DNA of 64,000 nucleotides from Lysinibacillus sp. BPa_S21 (GTDB lineage: Bacteria; Bacillota; Bacilli; Bacillales_A; Planococcaceae), in assembly GCF_023337795.1 (NCBI RefSeq), contig NZ_JALIRS010000010.1:62001-126000 (forward strand). The letters run 5' to 3'. How positions within the stretch are numbered: the stretch's first letter is position 1; every line of letters begins with the position of its first letter. The notes under the pieces were generated by a model. That model did not search any database. It was not told the origin of the DNA and saw only the letters and a program-made list of their open reading frames with translations. A program made the position numbers and the translations under genes. Positions 53,443-63,248 of the stretch are shown in pieces.

Positions 53443-54129
53443 TCACGAGCAACTTTCTTTATAACATATCCAACCACCAAATAGAGTAGTCGCAAAGAAT
53501 CTAGATGGTTTTGTAAAGCCTGCCTGCTGTAATAGTGATAAAATGTCCTCCTCACACATAAATGAAAGAGAACGTATGGATTTCTCCATTTCTGCTACGT
53601 CCGATGATGTAAGCTTTGTGTGTTGTAGCCAATAAGCACGCCATAAATCAAATTGGAGCTCCGTTTCTAAGGAACAGAGTTGCCCGTATTTTGAGACGAG
53701 GACAAATGGAGCACCAGGCTTTAAATTATTTGCTATTTCTTTTAATGTTGCAAGCTTCTCTTGGTCATCTTGTATAAAATGAAGCACTAGCACACAGCTT
53801 GCTGCATCAAATTTCACTGCGGGTAGCTGCGTATCCAGTATAGTTCCTTGATATAAAGAAATATTATTAGGTAGGGATTTTAAACGTTCGCCAGCTATTT
53901 CTAGCATTGCTTCTGACGGATCTATGCCAACAAATGACCAGTGCGGTCTTTTCTCGGCAAGCTGTAAAATTTCATTGCCACTTCCGGAACCAACTACTAA
54001 AAATTCAGCTTTCTCATGTAATGCAGACTGGTAAAAAGTTTGTATTAAACGTAGCATGGCATCATAGCTTGGTAGCGTGCGACGAATACCTTTTTCGTAT
54101 TCGTTTGCAAGTTTGTTACTAAATTCCAT
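53443..54129 (-). CDS. Class I SAM-dependent methyltransferase
   Basis: 228-aa Rossmann-fold methyltransferase of the UbiE/Methyltransf_25 group. Motif I FLVVGSGSGNEILQLAEK (about 43-60), acidic VGIDPSEAMLEIAGERL (about 68-84), and CVLVLHFIQDDQ motif IV-like stretch are visible. The substrate is unknown. Its ribosome site is weak (AAAGG 13 bases upstream of ATG 54129). It precedes corA on the same strand. Confidence 0.85.
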   Translation of the reverse strand: MEFSNKLANEYEKGIRRTLPSYDAMLRLIQTFYQSALHEKAEFLVVGSGSGNEILQLAEKRPHWSFVGIDPSEAMLEIAGERLKSLPNNISLYQGTILDTQLPAVKFDAASCVLVLHFIQDDQEKLATLKEIANNLKPGAPFVLVSKYGQLCSLETELQFDLWRAYWLQHTKLTSSDVAEMEKSIRSLSFMCEEDILSLLQQAGFTKPSRFFATTLFGGWICYKESCS

Positions 54130-54249
54130 CAGGTATCACATGCCTTTCAAAAAAATTTTATAAATCGAATTTATATTGAAACTATATAAGGTATAGTTTC
54201 GTAAATAAAAGTACATAAAATAAAAAAATTAAAGGAAGGGTTGATATAA

Positions 54250-54555
54250 ATGGAAACTAAATGGTCTAAGGTAATCATACACGCAAGTGCGTTTTTTGCG
54301 CCATGGTTAGTACCAATTTTATTTTTCTTAATTGGCTCGGATGAAGAGATAAAGAGTATTTCAGTGCAAGCTTTATTGTTCCAAGTTGTGATGGTGGTAT
54401 TACTTACAATTTCGGGTATTTTAAGCTTCCTACTCGTTGGTATACCGTTTTTAATTGTTTTTGGTATTATGTATTTTATTGTGCCAATTATCGGTATTGT
54501 GAAGGCTCTATCTGATGAGCCTTGGCGTTATCCAATTGTTGGTCGCTGGGTATAA
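54250..54555 (+). CDS. DUF4870 membrane protein
   Basis: 101-aa membrane protein with three hydrophobic helices (about 8-30, 40-62, 64-86) and the DUF4870 pattern HASAFFAPWLVPILFFLIGSD, ISVQALLFQ and C-terminal DEPWRYPIVGRW. Family function is unknown, though such proteins are common in Bacillales envelopes. AAAGGAAGGG precedes the ATG by eight bases. A strong terminator follows, separating it from the ctsR operon. Confidence 0.85.
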   Translation: METKWSKVIIHASAFFAPWLVPILFFLIGSDEEIKSISVQALLFQVVMVVLLTISGILSFLLVGIPFLIVFGIMYFIVPIIGIVKALSDEPWRYPIVGRWV

Positions 54556-54564
54556 TTTCTATAG

Positions 54565-54602
54565 ACGCAAGTATATGCTAGTTGCATGTGCTTGCGTTTT
54601 TT
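54565..54602 (+). terminator. Terminator of the DUF4870 gene
   Basis: ACGCAAG (54565-54571) pairs with CTTGCGT (54591-54597), with inner ATGC/GCAT pairing, then TTTTTTCT. Confidence 0.85.
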
Positions 54603-54656
54603 CTATTGCTGAAAAGGGTATCTTAAAGCTAAGGATTTTTTCTGTGTGCGAATTAA

Positions 54657-54686
54657 TTGCAATTATTTTCAAGCGTTTTGTATAAT
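54657..54686 (+). promoter_or_regulatory. Sigma-A promoter of the ctsR-mcsA-mcsB-clpC operon
   Basis: TTGCAA (54657-54662) and TATAAT (54681-54686), 18-bp spacing. The CtsR box lies immediately downstream over the expected transcription start. Confidence 0.7.
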
Positions 54687-54698
54687 ATACTCAAAGAA

Positions 54699-54715
54699 AG
54701 TCAAAGATAGTCAAA
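54699..54715 (+). promoter_or_regulatory. CtsR operator
   Basis: AGTCAAAGATAGTCAAA is an exact match to the CtsR consensus RGTCAAANANRGTCAAA. A related heptad CTCAAA at 54690 and AGTGGAG at 54719 continue the 10-bp period, giving three to four heptads in a row. Confidence 0.95.
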
Positions 54716-54746
54716 GTCAGTGGAGTAAGCGAGGTGTATTCCTAAA

Positions 54747-55217
54747 ATGCGTAATATATCAGACATCATAGAAGGCTACTTAAAGCAAGTACTTGAATTA
54801 GGTGGAGAAGGGCATATTGAAATTAAACGTAGTGAAATCGCAGATAAATTTCAATGCGTGCCCTCACAAATAAATTATGTAATTAATACAAGATTTACTG
54901 CCGAACGAGGTTACCTTGTTGAAAGCAAACGTGGTGGTGGTGGATACATTCGAATTTTACGTGTCCGCGCGAATTCACAAATTGATCTAATTGATGATGT
55001 CCTCAGGCAAATAGAAGGTGGGGCATCGCAAACAATGGCAGAAGATTTAGTGTATCGATTAATTGATGAGCAGGTAATTTCAATGCGAGAAGCGAAAATA
55101 ATGTTAGCAGCAGTTGATCGTTCAACGATTGATTTGCAACTCCCGTTACGTGATCATATTCGATCAAAAATTTTAAGAGCGATGCTAACGACGATTAAAT
55201 ATGAACAGCAAAAATAA
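54747..55217 (+). CDS. ctsR: Class III heat-shock repressor CtsR
   Basis: 156-aa repressor of clp genes. N-terminal winged HTH (about 3-75) with the glycine-rich beta-wing KRGGGGYIRI (about 62-71) that also acts as heat sensor, C-terminal dimer and McsB-binding domain. It represses its own operon through the box at 54699. McsB phosphorylates arginines of CtsR under stress. First gene of ctsR-mcsA-mcsB-clpC. GCGAGGTG lies upstream of ATG 54747. Confidence 0.97.
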   Translation: MRNISDIIEGYLKQVLELGGEGHIEIKRSEIADKFQCVPSQINYVINTRFTAERGYLVESKRGGGGYIRILRVRANSQIDLIDDVLRQIEGGASQTMAEDLVYRLIDEQVISMREAKIMLAAVDRSTIDLQLPLRDHIRSKILRAMLTTIKYEQQK

Positions 55218-55231
55218 AAGAGGTGATGGAA

Positions 55232-55780
55232 ATGATATGCGAACATTGTAAGCAGCGAAATGCGACAGTTACCGTAACACAAGTTCAAAGTGGTCAAAAG
55301 GTGGAGCACCATTATTGTGACGTCTGCGCCTCGCAATTCCATCCATTTCATGCTGAATTTAAACAAGAGCCAATCTCTATTCAACAGTTATTATCCAATT
55401 GGTTTGGCTCACCTTCATGGCAGCAACAACAAGTGGGTGAAAAACAACAGGCGCCACCACAACCACAAACATGTCCGCAATGTGGATTTACGTATAAACA
55501 GTTTTTAAAAGAAGGTAAATTTGGGTGCCCAAGTTGCTATGACACATTTAGCGAGCACTTACCGAAGCTCTTTAACCGTATACAGGCTGGTCCTCAACAT
55601 ATAGGGAAAATGCCCGGTGCCCGAAACAATGTTTATGTCATCAAAAAGCAAATTGAAGATATTCGTAAACGTATGAGGGTAGCAGTAGATGCAGAGCAAT
55701 TTGAAGAGGCAGCTAAGCTCCGTGATGAAGTGAAAGAGCTTGAGAAGCAGCTACAATTCGAAGGTGGTGATGTGTTGTGA
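55232..55780 (+). CDS. mcsA: McsA, zinc-finger activator of McsB
   Basis: 182-aa adaptor of the protein arginine kinase. Two zinc-binding CxxC pairs in the N-terminal part (CEHC...CDVC, about 3-31) and a second set in CPQCGFTYKQF/CPSCYDTF (about 82-106), followed by a UVR domain (about 140-178; DIRKRMRVAVDAEQFEEAAKLRDEV). ATG 55232 (MICEHCKQ) matches the family start and has AGAGGTG upstream. The stop overlaps the mcsB start. It stimulates McsB and is displaced under redox stress (family knowledge). Confidence 0.95.
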   Translation: MICEHCKQRNATVTVTQVQSGQKVEHHYCDVCASQFHPFHAEFKQEPISIQQLLSNWFGSPSWQQQQVGEKQQAPPQPQTCPQCGFTYKQFLKEGKFGCPSCYDTFSEHLPKLFNRIQAGPQHIGKMPGARNNVYVIKKQIEDIRKRMRVAVDAEQFEEAAKLRDEVKELEKQLQFEGGDVL

Positions 55781-56886
55781 TGATTGAATCGTTTTTAGAA
55801 CGTGCTACACCAATATGGATGAGTGTGGAGGACGATTATTCAGATATTGTCATTAGTACACGCATCCGCCTTGCTCGAAATTTAGACGGTTATCGTTTTC
55901 CGTTAGCCTTTACAGAGGACGAAGCATTACAGGTGGAACAGGCAGTTACACATGCAATCAAGGATAGTACAGAACTTCGAGGAAATTATTCATATTTTGC
56001 TATTAAGGATTTAACGCCTTTGCAGCGTCAAATACTCGTGGAAAAACATTTAATTAGTCCTCAGCTTGCCAAAAAAGAGCGGGTGGGCTCAATGCTTTTA
56101 TCTGATGACGAATCGACTAGCATTATGGTGAACGAAGAAGATCATTTACGCATTCAATGTATGACAGCGAGTTTTCAACTTCAAAAGGCATACGAGCAAG
56201 CCAATACAATTGATCGTACCTTAGAGAAAACTTTGCCCTATGCATTTCGAGATACATTTGGTTATTTAACAAGTTGCCCAACAAATATTGGTACTGGGTT
56301 GCGAGCATCTGTCATGATGCACCTACCAGCTCTTACACTTACAGGTCAGATGAATCAAATCATTAATGCAATGACACGGTTAGGAATGACGGTAAGAGGA
56401 ATATATGGAGAGGGTAGCGAAAATATAGGGAATGTTTACCAAGTGTCAAATCAGATTACACTAGGGAAAACAGAGGATGATATTTTAGCGGACATTCAAA
56501 GTGTCGCTGAAAAAATAATTCAAAAAGAACGACATGCACGAGGCAAGTTACTGGAAAAAGCAGAGCTGGCCCTAGAAGACCGTGTATACCGTGCTTTAGG
56601 GACTATAACACATGCTCGAATTTTAACGAGTGAGGAAGCCGCTACCTGTCTATCTAATATTCGTTTGGGAGTAGATTTACAGTTAATTGATGGTGTCAAA
56701 GCGACCAAACTAAACGAATGTGTAGTCAGTATGCAACCTGGTTTTTTACAGAATTATGCAGGTGACGTCTTGCCGCCTGCTGAGCGAGATCGCGTACGAG
56801 CTGAAATGCTTCGTGAGGCACTATCTCGAGAAAATATGAGTAAGCCTATTATTCGGAGAAAAGGAGAGGATTCATTTGATGTTTAA
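55780..56886 (+). CDS. mcsB: Protein arginine kinase McsB
   Basis: 368-aa kinase marking proteins for ClpCP by phosphoarginine. It has the guanidino-kinase fold: N-terminal [18 protein letters not shown] (about 26-43), the ATP-binding Arg residues in [15 protein letters not shown] (about 174-188), [20 protein letters not shown] (about 210-229) and a C-terminal activation domain. ATG 55780 overlaps the mcsA stop (TGATG), so translation is coupled. It overlaps clpC by eight bases. Confidence 0.96.
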   Translation: MIESFLERATPIWMSVEDDYSDIVISTRIRLARNLDGYRFPLAFTEDEALQVEQAVTHAIKDSTELRGNYSYFAIKDLTPLQRQILVEKHLISPQLAKKERVGSMLLSDDESTSIMVNEEDHLRIQCMTASFQLQKAYEQANTIDRTLEKTLPYAFRDTFGYLTSCPTNIGTGLRASVMMHLPALTLTGQMNQIINAMTRLGMTVRGIYGEGSENIGNVYQVSNQITLGKTEDDILADIQSVAEKIIQKERHARGKLLEKAELALEDRVYRALGTITHARILTSEEAATCLSNIRLGVDLQLIDGVKATKLNECVVSMQPGFLQNYAGDVLPPAERDRVRAEMLREALSRENMSKPIIRRKGEDSFDV

Positions 56887-59320
56887 TCGTTTTACACAAC
56901 GCGCACAAAAAGTATTACAGCTTGCACAAGAAGAGGCAATTCGTTGGAAACACGAATCAATTGGAACAGAGCATATTCTTTTAGGGCTTATCCGTGAAGG
57001 TGGCGGTATTGCTGCAAAAGCATTAGAAGCCATTGATATTAGTCCTCAAATGATTGAAACAGGTATTGAAGAACTTGTAGGGAAAGGCAAAGAGGATGTT
57101 GGGCCAATTGTTCACTATACACCTCGAGCAAAAAAAGTAATAGAACTATCAGTCGATGAATCACGTAAATTAGGTCATTCCTATATTGGCACAGAGCATT
57201 TACTATTAGCGCTTATTCGCGAAGGTGAAGGTATAGCTGCCCGTGTATTAAATAATGCTGGTGTTGGATTGAATAAGGCTCGTCAGCAAGTGCTGTTGTT
57301 ATTAGGTAATAACGATAATGCCCAATCTGGTCAACAAGCTGCCCAGGCTGCCAATACACCAACATTAGATAGCCTTGCGCGTGATTTAACGCAAATTGCT
57401 CGTGAAGGTACATTAGACCCAGTCATTGGTCGTAGCAAGGAAATTACACGTGTTATTGAAGTGCTGTCACGTCGTACAAAGAATAACCCTGTATTAATCG
57501 GGGAGCCAGGCGTTGGTAAAACAGCAATCGCTGAAGGCTTAGCGCAGCAAATTATTAATAATGAAGTGCCAGAAATTCTTCGCGATAAACGTGTTATGAC
57601 ACTTGATATGGGGACAGTTGTTGCTGGAACAAAATATCGTGGTGAATTCGAGGATCGCTTGAAAAAAGTAATGGATGAAATTCGCCAAGCTGGTAATGTT
57701 ATTTTATTCATCGATGAATTGCATACATTGATCGGTGCAGGTGGTGCAGAAGGTGCCATTGATGCTTCAAATATTTTAAAACCGTCTTTAGCACGTGGCG
57801 AGCTTCAATGTATTGGTGCAACGACACTAGATGAGTATCGCAAATATATTGAGAAGGATGCGGCATTAGAGCGCCGCTTCCAACCAATTCAAGTTGATGA
57901 GCCAACTGTAGAAGAAGCGATTCAAATTATTCAAGGTTTACGTGATCGTTATGAAGCGCATCACCGCGTGAAAATTACAGATGAAGCAATTGAAGCGGCG
58001 GCAAAAATGAGCGACCGATATATTTCTGATCGTTTCTTACCAGATAAAGCGATTGATTTAATTGATGAAGCGGGTTCTAAAGTACGCTTACGCTCATTCG
58101 CAGTGCCACCAAACTTAAAGGCACTTGAAGATAAGCTTGAAAATGTGCGCTCTGAAAAGAATGCAGCTGTCTCAGGGCAAGAATTTGAAAAGGCAGCATC
58201 TTTAAGGGATACAGAACAAAAACTAAAAGATGAAATTGAAACTACGAGAAAAAATTGGAAGGAAGAGCAAGGTAAAGCCGAATCAAAAGTTACAGTAGAT
58301 GATGTAGCTGCGGTAGTATCTATGTGGACTGGAATTCCGGTATCGAAAATAGCCTCAGAAGAATCTTCTAAGTTATTACAACTTGAAGAGGAGCTACACA
58401 AACGAGTTGTAGGTCAAGGGGAAGCCGTAGAGGCAATTTCTCGAGCAATCCGTCGTGCAAGAGCTGGTTTGAAAGATCCGAAACGACCAATTGGCTCATT
58501 TATTTTCTTAGGCCCTACAGGGGTTGGTAAAACAGAGCTTGCTAGAGCACTAGCTGAGGTTATGTTTGGCGATGAGGACGCAATGATTCGTGTTGATATG
58601 TCTGAGTACATGGAAAAACATTCGACTTCACGTTTAGTTGGTTCACCTCCAGGTTATGTAGGCTTTGATGATGGCGGTCAACTAACGGAAAAGGTTCGTC
58701 GTAAACCGTATTCAGTAGTATTACTAGATGAAATTGAGAAGGCTCATCCAGATGTTTTCAATATCTTACTACAAGTACTTGAAGATGGCCGTTTAACAGA
58801 CTCTAAAGGTCGTGTGGTAGATTTCCGCAACACAGTTGTTATTATGACATCAAATGTTGGTGCAGATGCTTTAAAATATCAGAAAAACCTTGGCTTCAAT
58901 GTAGGTGGTACAGATACGAAGTATAAAGATATGAAGGGTACAATGCTGGAGGAACTGAAAAAAGCATTCCGCCCAGAATTCTTAAACCGTATCGATGAAA
59001 TGATCGTCTTCCACTCACTAGAAAAAGAGCATTTAAAAGAAATCGTAGCGATGATGGCGAATGCTTTAACAAAACGTTTGCAAGAGCAAGACATCTCGTT
59101 AGAGTTAACGGATTCTGCTTTGGAGAAAATTGCAGAGGAAGGCTACGATCCTCAATACGGTGCTCGACCACTACGCCGTTCATTACAAAAACAAGTAGAA
59201 GACCGTTTATCGGAAGAACTGCTAAAAGGCAATGTAGAGAAGGGCAATCAAGTGATCATTGATTTTGTAAATGATGAGTTTGTTGTGAAGAAAAAAGAGG
59301 AAGTTTCTACTTCTAAATAA
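56879..59320 (+). CDS. clpC: ATP-dependent Clp protease ATP-binding subunit ClpC
   Basis: 813-aa AAA+ unfoldase of the ClpCP protease. N-terminal double ClpN repeat (about 1-145), AAA1 with Walker A GEPGVGKT (about 208-215), a UVR/middle domain (about 415-460), AAA2 with GPTGVGKT (about 543-550), and the ClpP-binding loop in the VGGT region. AAAAGGAGAGGATT precedes ATG 56879, and a TTG three bases upstream is the only alternative. It ends the operon with a strong terminator. Confidence 0.98.
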   Translation: MFNRFTQRAQKVLQLAQEEAIRWKHESIGTEHILLGLIREGGGIAAKALEAIDISPQMIETGIEELVGKGKEDVGPIVHYTPRAKKVIELSVDESRKLGHSYIGTEHLLLALIREGEGIAARVLNNAGVGLNKARQQVLLLLGNNDNAQSGQQAAQAANTPTLDSLARDLTQIAREGTLDPVIGRSKEITRVIEVLSRRTKNNPVLIGEPGVGKTAIAEGLAQQIINNEVPEILRDKRVMTLDMGTVVAGTKYRGEFEDRLKKVMDEIRQAGNVILFIDELHTLIGAGGAEGAIDASNILKPSLARGELQCIGATTLDEYRKYIEKDAALERRFQPIQVDEPTVEEAIQIIQGLRDRYEAHHRVKITDEAIEAAAKMSDRYISDRFLPDKAIDLIDEAGSKVRLRSFAVPPNLKALEDKLENVRSEKNAAVSGQEFEKAASLRDTEQKLKDEIETTRKNWKEEQGKAESKVTVDDVAAVVSMWTGIPVSKIASEESSKLLQLEEELHKRVVGQGEAVEAISRAIRRARAGLKDPKRPIGSFIFLGPTGVGKTELARALAEVMFGDEDAMIRVDMSEYMEKHSTSRLVGSPPGYVGFDDGGQLTEKVRRKPYSVVLLDEIEKAHPDVFNILLQVLEDGRLTDSKGRVVDFRNTVVIMTSNVGADALKYQKNLGFNVGGTDTKYKDMKGTMLEELKKAFRPEFLNRIDEMIVFHSLEKEHLKEIVAMMANALTKRLQEQDISLELTDSALEKIAEEGYDPQYGARPLRRSLQKQVEDRLSEELLKGNVEKGNQVIIDFVNDEFVVKKKEEVSTSK

Positions 59321-59330
59321 TTTTCCCGAA

Positions 59331-59371
59331 AAAGACAGCAAGGCTTTAAGTGCCAAGCTGTCTTTTTTTAT
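59331..59371 (+). terminator. Terminator of the clpC operon
   Basis: AAAGACAGC (59331-59339) and GCTGTCTTT (59357-59365) with an inner GGC/GCC extension, then TTTTATG. Its presence supports the downstream radA start at 59416 over an upstream in-frame ATG at 59350. Confidence 0.9.
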
Positions 59372-59415
59372 GTACAATAATAAATATAAGAACAAATATT
59401 CGAGGTGGATGCAAT

Positions 59416-60792
59416 TTGGCGAAGAAAAAAACAAAATTTGTATGCTCAGGCTGTGGCTATGAATCTGCAAAATGGATGGGTAGATGTCCAGGGTGTGGAG
59501 AATGGAATAAGATGGTTGAAGAGGTGGAGGTAGTTGCAAAAGGGCCGCGTGGGGCATTCCAACATTCTGCTACGGTTACCCAAAAGGCTCTCCCTATAAT
59601 GCAGATTGAAGCTACTGAAGAATCACGAGTTGCAACAGAAATGGGTGAGCTAAACCGTGTGTTAGGTGGAGGCATCGTGCCAGGTTCTCTTGTGTTAATT
59701 GGGGGAGACCCTGGGATTGGGAAGTCAACATTATTATTACAAGTATCTGCGTTGCTGTCGAATAAGGGACATCGTGTGCTTTATATTTCTGGTGAGGAAT
59801 CCATCCGTCAAACAAAGCTACGTGCAGAACGTTTAGGAGTAGTATCCCAGGAGCTTTATATATATTCTGAGACGAATTTAGAGTTTTTAAATCAGACCAT
59901 TGACGATGTGCAGCCAAAGTTTGTTATTGTCGATTCTATTCAAACTGTTTTTCATCCGGAGGTAACGAGTGCACCGGGTAGTGTATCACAAGTGCGTGAA
60001 TGTACAGCAGAACTTATGCGAATAGCAAAAACAAAGGGTATTGCCATTTTTTTAGTTGGACATGTAACAAAAGAAGGGCAAATTGCAGGGCCACGTATTT
60101 TGGAGCATATGGTTGATACGGTATTGTATTTTGAAGGAGAACGACATCATAATCACCGTATTTTACGTAGCCAAAAGAACCGTTTTGGCTCTACGAATGA
60201 AATTGCTATCTTTGAAATGCTGCAGGGGGGCTTAAAGGAAGTGTTAAACCCATCTGAGTTGTTCTTACAGGAGCGTTCACAGGGGGCGGCAGGGTCAACA
60301 ATCGTAGCTTCGATGGAAGGTACACGACCGATTCTAGTTGAAATTCAATCACTTGTAACACCAACAAGCTTTAATTATCCGAAACGAATGGCAACAGGTG
60401 TCGATCAAAACCGCGTGCAACTGCTTATGGCCGTTCTTGAAAAGAGAATGGGCCTCTTGCTACAAGCCCAGGATGCCTATATTAAAGTTGCTGGCGGCGT
60501 GAAGCTTGATGAGCCCGCAATTGATTTAGCTGTGTTGACAAGCATTGTTTCAAGTTTTAAGGATCAAGCTGTCAGGGCAACGGATTGCTTCATTGGTGAA
60601 GTAGGTTTGACAGGTGAGGTGCGTCGTGTATCTCGTATTGAACAACGTGTGATTGAGGCAGCAAAACTCGGATTTAAACGAGCCTTCATACCAGCCTCGA
60701 ATATAGGTGGATGGGATTTCCCACAAGGTATTGAGATAGTTGGTGTGGAAACAATAAAGGATGCATTAAATGCTTGCTTTAGAGAGCTATAA
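59416..60792 (+). CDS. radA: DNA repair protein RadA
   Basis: 458-aa DnaB-like branch-migration helicase in recombination repair. Zinc finger [21 protein letters not shown] (about 9-29), Walker [13 protein letters not shown] (about 94-105), the RadA-specific KNRFG motif ([11 protein letters not shown], about 254-264), and a C-terminal Lon-like domain ([15 protein letters not shown]). The TTG start at 59416 (MAKKKTKF) has GAGGTGG upstream and gives the family's normal length (458 aa in B. subtilis). A following hairpin at 60801 probably ends transcription. Confidence 0.97.
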   Translation: MAKKKTKFVCSGCGYESAKWMGRCPGCGEWNKMVEEVEVVAKGPRGAFQHSATVTQKALPIMQIEATEESRVATEMGELNRVLGGGIVPGSLVLIGGDPGIGKSTLLLQVSALLSNKGHRVLYISGEESIRQTKLRAERLGVVSQELYIYSETNLEFLNQTIDDVQPKFVIVDSIQTVFHPEVTSAPGSVSQVRECTAELMRIAKTKGIAIFLVGHVTKEGQIAGPRILEHMVDTVLYFEGERHHNHRILRSQKNRFGSTNEIAIFEMLQGGLKEVLNPSELFLQERSQGAAGSTIVASMEGTRPILVEIQSLVTPTSFNYPKRMATGVDQNRVQLLMAVLEKRMGLLLQAQDAYIKVAGGVKLDEPAIDLAVLTSIVSSFKDQAVRATDCFIGEVGLTGEVRRVSRIEQRVIEAAKLGFKRAFIPASNIGGWDFPQGIEIVGVETIKDALNACFREL

Positions 60793-60800
60793 AGAAGCTT

Positions 60801-60836
60801 GTGCATGTTGGACAATGTTCTGACATGCACTTTTAA
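60801..60836 (+). terminator. Terminator of radA
   Basis: GTGCATGT (60801-60808) and ACATGCAC (60823-60830), perfect 8-bp stem, then TTTTAATT. Confidence 0.75.
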
Positions 60837-61065
60837 TTGCATGAGTGGAATTCCTAGATAGAAGGTAGGAAACTCAAAGAGGGGAAATGGCGTCTAAGAT
60901 AACGTCTGTGAAAAGAATAGTTAGAATGAAGGATTTTGGCAATTGATTTTTCTTCTTTCAGTAGTCTCGATAGAAGAGGAATGAACGATACTTTGATGGG
61001 TTCATAAAAGATTTTCTACAGCAAACTATGTATAATTATATATTAAAAATAGGAGGTGACAGTTT

Positions 61066-62151
61066 ATGAAAAAATTTGTTCAAATTGCTTTTTTACTGAT
61101 TGGAGGAGCATTAGGCCTTGTTTTCTTACCGCCATTATACGAATTGCTTCATTTATCATCTAATCCTTGGCTTGATAATCCTTATGTATCAGTATCTTTA
61201 GGAGCGCTTTTACTGTTTACATTATCATTTGCCTTTTCAGATTATTTTGTAAGGCTTATTAGTTGGATGGAAGAGGTGTTATTTAAAGTACCTGTTGGGG
61301 ATTTACTATTTGGTACACTCGGCCTTATTATCGGACTAATTGTTGCTTATTTCTTAGGCTTTGCAATTGATAGTATCGATTTGCCGAAGTTCACAAAGGT
61401 TTTACCGATAATACTGTCATTTGTACTAGGCTATTTAGGGTTCCGCGTAGGCTTTAAAAAGCGAGATGAATTAATCCAGCTATTTACATTGCGTGGTAAC
61501 AATACGAAGAAAAAAGTAACGGAAGGTGTAGAACCTCAAGAAACACGAGGAAGCTATAAACTGTTAGATACTAGCGTTATTATTGATGGTCGTATCGCAG
61601 ATATTTCTGAAACTGGCTTTATCGAAGGTACATTAGTTGTACCCCAATTTGTCCTTACTGAGCTCCAACATATTGCTGATTCTTCGGATACATTAAAGCG
61701 TACAAGAGGTCGTCGTGGTTTAGATATTTTAAAAAAATTACAAGATGAGCGAATGACGAAGGTAGAGATTACAGAAGAGGACTTTGAGGATGTGCAAGAG
61801 GTTGATTTAAAGCTAGTGCGTCTTGCGAAGAAAATGGGTAATGATACACAAATTGTGACGAACGACTTTAACCTAAACAAAGTTTGCGAGCTACACCAAG
61901 TGAAGGTTTTAAACATTAATGATTTAGCAAATGCAGTAAAGCCTGTCGTTATTCCGGGTGAAGATATGCAAGTGATGGTGATTAAAGATGGGAAAGAGCA
62001 TAATCAAGGGGTTGCTTATTTAGATGATGGCACAATGATCGTTGTTGAAGGTGGACGTAGCTATATTGGACAGGCAATTACAGTAACTGTAACAAGTGTT
62101 CTTCAAACATCAGCAGGTCGTATGATTTTTGCTAAACCAAAGGATGACTAG
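61066..62151 (+). CDS. Membrane PIN/TRAM-domain protein YacL
   Basis: 361-aa conserved Bacillales protein with four N-terminal TM helices (about 5-25, 40-60, 80-105, 112-130), a PIN nuclease-type domain (about 165-290) with acidic residues in LLDTSVIIDGRIADI, TRGRRGLD and NDTQIVTNDFNLNKV, and a C-terminal TRAM domain (about 295-357). Homologue of B. subtilis YacL; target RNA is unknown. AATAGGAGGTGAC precedes ATG 61066. It has its own promoter region (TATAAT near 61031) in the 273-bp gap after radA. Confidence 0.92.
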   Translation: MKKFVQIAFLLIGGALGLVFLPPLYELLHLSSNPWLDNPYVSVSLGALLLFTLSFAFSDYFVRLISWMEEVLFKVPVGDLLFGTLGLIIGLIVAYFLGFAIDSIDLPKFTKVLPIILSFVLGYLGFRVGFKKRDELIQLFTLRGNNTKKKVTEGVEPQETRGSYKLLDTSVIIDGRIADISETGFIEGTLVVPQFVLTELQHIADSSDTLKRTRGRRGLDILKKLQDERMTKVEITEEDFEDVQEVDLKLVRLAKKMGNDTQIVTNDFNLNKVCELHQVKVLNINDLANAVKPVVIPGEDMQVMVIKDGKEHNQGVAYLDDGTMIVVEGGRSYIGQAITVTVTSVLQTSAGRMIFAKPKDD

Positions 62152-62163
62152 GAAGTGGTAAAT

Positions 62164-62859
62164 GTGCAATATGAAGTAGTATTACCTGCTGCGGGAAGCG
62201 GAAAGCGAATGGGTGCAGGACAAAATAAGTTATTTTTAAATCTTTTAGAAAAACCAATTCTCATCCACACACTGGAGGTATTCGAACAGGATAGTCAGTG
62301 TACAGGTATTTGGCTTGCAGTAAAGCCAGAAGAGCGTGTATTTATTCAAGAAATGCTTGAGCAGTATGGAATTACTAAAGTTAAAGGTTTACCTGATGGT
62401 GGTGCAGAACGACAGCATTCCGTGCATTCATGCATGAAAGAAATGAAGCAGGTTGATATTGTGCTTGTGCATGATGCTGCGCGTCCATTTATTACGCATG
62501 ACATTATTGCGAATCTTGTACAAAGTGCGTATGACTTTGGAGCTGCAATTGCGGGTGTTCGTGCGAAGGATACGATGAAAAAAGTACGAAATGGTGTTAT
62601 TGAAGAGACAATTGATCGAGAAAGCTTATGGATGATTCAAACCCCACAAGCATTTCAATTCGATTTGATTGTGGAGGCAGAGGATGTCGCGGAGAAGGTA
62701 GGCTTTCTTGGCACAGATGAAGCAATGCTTGTTGAACGTCTCGGTCATGAGGTGCATATTGTAGAAAGTAGCTACGAAAATGTAAAGATGACAACGCAAG
62801 AAGATTTAGTTTTTGGTGAAGCGATATTGCGTAAACGTGCTTTGAATGCGAGTAGTTGA
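62164..62859 (+). CDS. ispD: 2-C-methyl-D-erythritol 4-phosphate cytidylyltransferase
   Basis: 231-aa MEP-pathway enzyme making CDP-methylerythritol for isoprenoid synthesis. N-terminal PAAGSGKRMGAGQNKLFLNL (about 8-27) binds CTP; VLVHDAARPFIT (about 101-112), KDTMKKV and FLGTDEAMLVERLG are also conserved. The GTG at 62164 is used because AGGAA lies nine bases upstream and the family starts at this point; a GTG at 62155 has no room for a ribosome site. Transcribed with yacL; ends at a strong terminator. Confidence 0.96.
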   Translation: MQYEVVLPAAGSGKRMGAGQNKLFLNLLEKPILIHTLEVFEQDSQCTGIWLAVKPEERVFIQEMLEQYGITKVKGLPDGGAERQHSVHSCMKEMKQVDIVLVHDAARPFITHDIIANLVQSAYDFGAAIAGVRAKDTMKKVRNGVIEETIDRESLWMIQTPQAFQFDLIVEAEDVAEKVGFLGTDEAMLVERLGHEVHIVESSYENVKMTTQEDLVFGEAILRKRALNASS

Positions 62860-62887
62860 AGTGAGACAATAGGTGAATGAAAAGTAA

Positions 62888-62937
62888 AAAATCCCGTAAA
62901 GAAGTAGCGCTATAACTTCTCTACGGGATTTTATTTT
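62888..62937 (+). terminator. Strong terminator after ispD
   Basis: AAAATCCCGTAAAGAAGT (62888-62905) and ACTTCTCTACGGGATTTT (62915-62932) form an 18-bp stem with one or two mismatches, then ATTTTAA. It decouples ispF from ispD. Confidence 0.9.
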
Positions 62938-62947
62938 AACCTGTAGT

Positions 62948-63010
62948 GAAAGCGAAGCGTCAGCTATGGAAGTCTCCCACCCCTATAGGTAGGAGATGAG
63001 TAGACACGAA
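62948..63010. mobile_element. Possible IS200/IS605-type right-end hairpin or repeat relic
   Basis: GAAAGCGAAGCGTCAGC (62948-62964) is an exact 17-bp inverted match to the interior of the inverted-repeat element at 27198-27214. It runs into CTATGGAAGTCTCCCACC-CTATA-GGTAGGAG, where CTCCCACC (62974-62981) and GGTAGGAG (62988-62995) form a stem. Such GAAG-CTCCCAC hairpins resemble the 3' ends of IS605/IS1341-type elements; no transposase or TnpB gene is here. Confidence 0.35.
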
Positions 63011-63082
63011 TACGGCGCCCTCGTAACAACAAATGTGAGGGAAACTAGAAGTCGAATTTTATAAAGCTTTGTCGAGACACTC

Positions 63083-63096
63083 ATTTCCTAGGAAAT
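63083..63096. promoter_or_regulatory. 14-bp perfect palindrome upstream of ispF
   Basis: ATTTCCTAGGAAAT is a perfect palindrome. TAAAAT (63101) and TATAAT (63114) -10-like hexamers follow, so it sits where a promoter for ispF would be controlled or recognised. Confidence 0.4.
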
Positions 63097-63139
63097 ATGT
63101 TAAAATGTGAGGGTATAATATAGAGTAAATATATAAGTG

Positions 63140-63248
63140 AAGGAAGGTGAATGAGACTGCCTTATAAGCTGAATAGAAGCTTTTTAAGTCTGCTTCAGTT
63201 GGTGGATTTTCTTTTTTTATTTATCTTATTTGACAGTCTCAAAATCAT
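63140..63248 (+). promoter_or_regulatory. Split ispF translation initiation region with intervening hairpin
   Basis: A strong Shine-Dalgarno AAGGAAGGTGA (63140-63150) is separated from the ispF ATG (63249) by a 90-bp segment bounded by the perfect inverted repeat TGAGACTG (63152-63159) / CAGTCTCA (63234-63241). If the RNA folds on this stem, the Shine-Dalgarno comes within about eight to ten bases of the ATG. Immediately before the ATG there is no ribosome site (AAAATCAT). Confidence 0.55.

Noticed and set aside
57213..59183. Minus-strand frames of up to 146 codons inside clpC
   Set aside because: Antisense shadows of the conserved clpC gene without ribosome sites.
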